A stretch of DNA of 64,000 nt from Rotaria socialis. Taxonomy: Eukaryota; Rotifera; Eurotatoria; Philodinida; Philodinidae. The notes below the pieces were generated by a model, which saw only the letters and a program-made list of their open reading frames with translations, searched no databases and was not told the origin of the DNA. Position 1 is the stretch's first letter. Every line of letters starts with the position of its first letter. The DNA is taken from positions 32,470 through 96,469 of the forward strand of contig CAJNYU010004453.1 in the NCBI GenBank assembly GCA_905331475.1. Direction: 5' to 3'. Positions 60,556 through 64,000 of the stretch are shown here, piece after piece. The position numbers and the translations under genes were made by a program.

Positions 60556-61700
60556 ATTTGATGAGAGACGTGCATGTAGAAGGTTTCTAGCACTTCATTT
60601 TGCGTTCTTCATGTTACAATCTTCTTCTTCACAACACATCTACTGATATAGAAACAAAACAAAGATGCACAATTATAACGAAAGTCACAAAAAAGTATGA
60701 AATGAAAAAGATAATTTTCTATGTCCCACTGTAGTAATATTTTACGATTAATATTATTCGTCTATAATTGCATCTAGAAAAAGAAGAAAAGTAAAAATAA
60801 ATTATTCAGAAGTAGCTACAATATAATTAAGACATCAAATAACACTGGTTTGTCAATCGACAATTTGATTTTTTTTGGATTCTATCTCGTTGCTCTTGTG
60901 TTTACTACGGATGTAAAATGGTATACATGTAGATTTTATTTTTAGTTTCTTTCTTCTTGCTTAGGTTGTGCATAAAAACAAAGGAACCTATACAACATTT
61001 TATTAAAGATTGTAGTCAGTTATTTTTAACTATTTTTTCACGTTACATCGATTATACGTATATAATCTCTCTAGTACTTTTCAAAGCTCTGAATTGTGTA
61101 TCTATCAATGCGTCTATCTTGATCTATTATCTGTAATCACTCGTGAACCAGTGAAAGAATCAAAATAGCTGGAAATTTGAATATATGTTTTACAATGAGT
61201 TATCCAGGTTAGTACATAGATTTTAAGAAGCATAAAAATAATCTTTCACAATTAAAGAGTAAATATTATAAAGTTAAAAAAAGGCGTAAATTGAATTTCT
61301 TATGCACGATAAATAATATATTCTCGCTTAAATCGTATTAAAATTTTGAGACTAATTAAACGAAATAATTAACTGGTCAATCATTTTATTGTCGGTAAAT
61401 ATTGATCAGTAATTTGGATGAATGTATTTTCTTTTCTACTAAGGTGTACTGACAGGTATTTCATATTATGAACTGAACTATTATACAAAAACTAAGTAGA
61501 GATAGAGATTCAGCAAGCGAAGAATTAATTTCTATACAAAGAAGATTATTGTAAAATGAACGAAAGCTATGTGTGATGAGAAATCTTGTTTATAAATCGA
61601 TTCTATAATACATAACTAATTAACTTCAATAGTAACTCGCTGTAATCTAATTGTTACACAAGTTAGATTATTTAATTAAAAATGCTTTTGAAGGATATTA
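60556..61700. other. AT-rich upstream region of the amidase
   Basis: No gene, repeat or RNA recognised. Confidence 0.35.
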
Positions 61701-62225
61701 GGGGTGTCACATTTAAATTTTCAAAAATTTAAATTTAAAATAAATTTAAATAAAATTTTTTGAAATTCAAATTAGTTGAACTTTAAAAACTAGTAGATAA
61801 ACATAGTTCTTGACTTGATTGCTACTATTTAAAGTCAAATTTGAGTATGTTTCCTGTTTTCTAAAGTTAAAGCTAGTCATTTTTCTACTAATTTTGCTAT
61901 TAAATATATCTTTATGAGTATCCCAGTATTTTGAAGAAGAAAGATGACGGATCCTGCATAATCTGTAGAGACATTTTGACTATTATGAACAAATAGTAAC
62001 CTAAAATACTAGGTCTTCCTCTCATTTAGTATTTACTACTATTAAAGTCACGTATTTTCCTCGTAGCAATGATGTGCATCCATCCAAACAATTTATTAAA
62101 TTTAAATTTAAAATTTAAAAAAAATTATTAAATTGAGAAATAGATTTTTGTATGAGAAAAATTTAAATTTAACTTTATAGAATTTAATTTAAAATTAAAT
62201 TAAATAAACTGTAAATTGGCACCCC
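61701..62225. mobile_element. AT-rich inverted-repeat element with GGGGTG...CACCCC ends
   Basis: GGGGTGTCACATTTAAATTT at the left and AAATTGGCACCCC at the right, flanked by TA on both sides. The subterminal regions are runs of ATTTAAAT-type sequence that can pair with each other, and the centre is noncoding. 525 bp. A TA-duplicating MITE is likely; low-complexity arms make the pairing less diagnostic. Confidence 0.55.
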
Positions 62226-62302
62226 TAAAGGGTATGTTTATTTTTTTTAAGAAAAGATAAAAAATCTGATTCATTAGTTGACCATTAATAAGATTCTCAT
62301 AT

Positions 62303-63596
62303 TCATAATTTTATAATGCGATTTTCGGCTTGTGAAGCGGCATAAAGAGTTTCATCTGGTGGAATAGGATTGTATTGTTGCAAATACTCAATAATCTGAA
62401 TATTTGGTAAAACAGGTTTTCGACCTTTATAACATCCAGATTTCACTGTAAGATTATCAACTGGCATCTAAATTTCATAATTTTTATACGGTTTCCAAAA
62501 CCAAGAATTGTATTTTGGAGAATAGAAATACCAAACAGCTGTAACAAATAATGGTTTTGGATTCACGTAGACTCCATCGTGCTTTGTATATTGTAAACAC
62601 GAAGGTATTAGATTGACTGAGTTTGGTGGTATATCTAAATGAAAATATTATGTTACACAAGATTTTAAGAATTTCTATGAGAAAGACTTATTTTAATGAT
62701 CGATACATAGAAACCAGATTCAGCATACATACGAATAACTAAAGGGCTTGCAAGTTAAACAATGAAACTACCGAATCAATTAAGGTCATTGAACTTGAAA
62801 TGAACATACCTCCTTTATCTATTGTAATATTATGTTTTCTCGTAGAAAAATAGGCTGTGATGCAGTTCAGAAAATGTTTTTTTGTTCGTACATTATAGAG
62901 TATGTGCGAATATCGAATCGTTTGCAAAGCTAATCTGTGTACGTTTTATAGGTCGTAATGCACTATGAATATAACGTCAGGCTATTACTTCCTCGCTGCA
63001 GAAATGTGACTTTTTTAAGATAAATTTTGCAGTATGTAATGATAACTCTTCATGAAGATCAGCAAAATTGAGTTTCATATGATGGTCTGAAAATTTCTAC
63101 ACAGGCAAAATATTTTATTTTCGAAGTTTTATATCCTTTTCCCTGCTGGTAAACATAATAAAGGTGTGTACCAGTAGTATGATCAACTAGAATGATTGAT
63201 TAACTGTACTACAAAACAGTCGATATCGTTTCAAGTATTACCTTTGTCACGTGCATGTTTTTCTTCACTAGAACTTATTGTACTGGGTTTTGCTTCTTGC
63301 AATTGAGATCTACTTTTATTTCTACCTTCAATCGTATTCATCGTCGAAGATATTGCAGCGATTCGAATCTGATAAATCAATGGTAATGTTTGATCTACTT
63401 CCATGGTATTTGACGTTACCACATTAGTTGAGTCTTTCTTTAATATGTCTAATGTGGCTATCCAATTTTGAAGATCGTTTTCAAAAAAATCATCTTGTTC
63501 ACGTGCTTTTCTTATTTGCTCTTTCAAAGATTGTAAATCTTGTGTTATTTTCTCTGTAGATAAATATTTAAAAACGAAATTAAGTGCTTTATCCAA
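62303..63596 (-). pseudogene. Coiled-coil-type gene, 5' truncated by an element and with an in-frame stop
   Basis: The first visible exon (63596-63242) reads 'LDKALNFVFKYLSTEKITQD', 'LKEQIRKAREQDDFFENDLQ' and so on, a helical, charged segment. It splices (G|GTAATA) to an acceptor at 62634 in phase, giving D-IPPNSVNLIPSCLQYTKHDG, 'NPKPLFVTAVWYFYSPKYN', then TAG at 62468-62470, and in the same frame 'PVDNLTVKSGCYKGRKPVLP' to 'QAENRIIKL' with TGA 62303-62305. No ATG lies in the first exon; its 5' end runs directly into the CAAGGGGG terminus at 63595, so an element has replaced the start. Additional small exons could exist in the 607-nt intron. No family was recognised. The gene could be active only with another 5' end and read-through. 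Confidence 0.5.
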
Positions 63597-63720
63597 GGGG
63601 GAAAAGCGGCTCCTGGTGGCTCCTGATGGATTCTAGAATCCACCAGGAGCCGTAGATTCCACCAGGATCCATAGAATCCACCATAATCCACCATAATCCA
63701 TCAGAACCCATAGAATCCAC
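63595..63720. mobile_element. CAAGGGGGAAAAGCG-type terminus with internal hairpin repeats
   Basis: CAAGGGGGAAAAGCGG at 63595 matches the termini at 44579 and 53888. It is followed by GGCTCCTGGTGGCTCCTGAT, a near-palindrome around TTCTAGAA (GGATTCTAGAATCC), then repeated AGAATCCACCA / TAATCCACCA units up to the N at 63721. Only one end lies before the gap. Confidence 0.6.
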
Positions 63721-63721
63721 N

Positions 63722-64000
63722 CCTACATAGTGGTCGTTGTAATTTCTGATGACATACCATGTGTTTCTGAAAGTCCTAAATAGTGGTCTCTGTCATTTCT
63801 CATGACATATCATGCTACTGCGTTGGTCCAAAATAGCAGTCGTTGTGATTTCTGATGACATACCTTGTGGTGCTTTTTGTCCTAAATAGTGGTCGTTGTC
63901 ATTTCTGATGACATACCATGTGTTGTTGAAAGTCCTAAATAGTGGTCTCTGTCATTTCTCATGACATATCATGCTACTGCGTTGGTCCAAAATAGCAGTC
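63722..64000. repeat. 53-bp tandem repeat organised as a 159-bp higher-order unit
   Basis: Monomers of exactly 53 bp start at 63722, 63775, 63828, 63881, 63934 and 63987 (the last cut by the window end). Each has the core (C)C.A.ATAG..GTC..TGT.ATTTCT.ATGACATA. Every third monomer is nearly identical (63775 and 63934; 63828 and 63987), so the array has a 3-monomer, 159-bp higher-order period. It directly follows the N at 63721, so its true length is unknown. Confidence 0.9.

Noticed and set aside
8246-63596. In-frame TAA/TAG codons as evidence of a reassigned genetic code
   Set aside because: Intact genes (sirtuin, coatomer, syntaxin, amidase, claudin-like) end at TAA, TAG or TGA exactly where the families end, and in-frame stops occur only in damaged genes.
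63722-64000. Tandem array as a CRISPR array
   Set aside because: The 53-bp units are contiguous and diverged throughout, with no repeat/spacer alternation; the DNA is eukaryotic.

Overview
The window is eukaryotic nuclear DNA: very AT-rich, with most genes split into many short exons by GT-AG introns of about 50-60 nt, and two single N placeholders (19611, 63721) that mark assembly gaps. The best fit is a bdelloid rotifer. This is an inference from four things: a metazoan gene set, tiny introns, a large R-S-ExE ADP-ribosyltransferase fused to unnamed repeated modules, and many small inverted-repeat elements beside decaying gene copies. No rRNA, tRNA or CRISPR array was recognised.

Layout. 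1-1865 (-): UNC93/MFSD11-like membrane protein, running off the left edge. 3505-5622 (+): SAM-like-domain gene of unknown role. 5773-7711 (+): SIRT2/3-type sirtuin. 8246-8746 (+): N-terminal third of a D-amino-acid/D-aspartate oxidase, ended by a small inverted-repeat element. 11883-13005 (+): coatomer zeta; a second copy at 19221-20029 lacks two internal exons. 13.0-18 kb and 20-25 kb are repeat-rich with gene relics. 25003-26464 (+): syntaxin. 26.5-30.6 kb: gene-poor, with a hAT-type element. 30620-31480 (+): orphan type I membrane protein. 33434-33667 (+): small secreted Cys-rich protein. 34008-34910 (-): FG-GAP pseudogene. 36075-36683 (+): claudin/PMP22-like four-TM protein. 38947-43177 (+): ADP-ribosyltransferase. 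43481-43978 (+): GNAT acetyltransferase. 45907-51794 (+): DDX10/Dbp4 helicase with splice anomalies. 54094-54672 (+): broken Ser/Glu/Lys-rich gene. 57258-58077 (-): secreted protein. 58852-60555 (-): intronless fungal-like amidase. 62303-63596 (-): coiled-coil gene missing its 5' end. 63722-64000: 53-bp tandem array.

The genes do not form a pathway. They are scattered housekeeping genes (vesicle coat, SNARE, ribosome biogenesis, deacetylase) mixed with lineage-specific secreted or membrane proteins and candidate acquired enzymes. The main themes are gene decay (at least six damaged genes) and at least ten small non-autonomous inverted-repeat elements in several families, some of which interrupt genes. 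Exon boundaries were read by eye from GT/AG sites, reading phase and family resemblance, with no alignment or transcript data.
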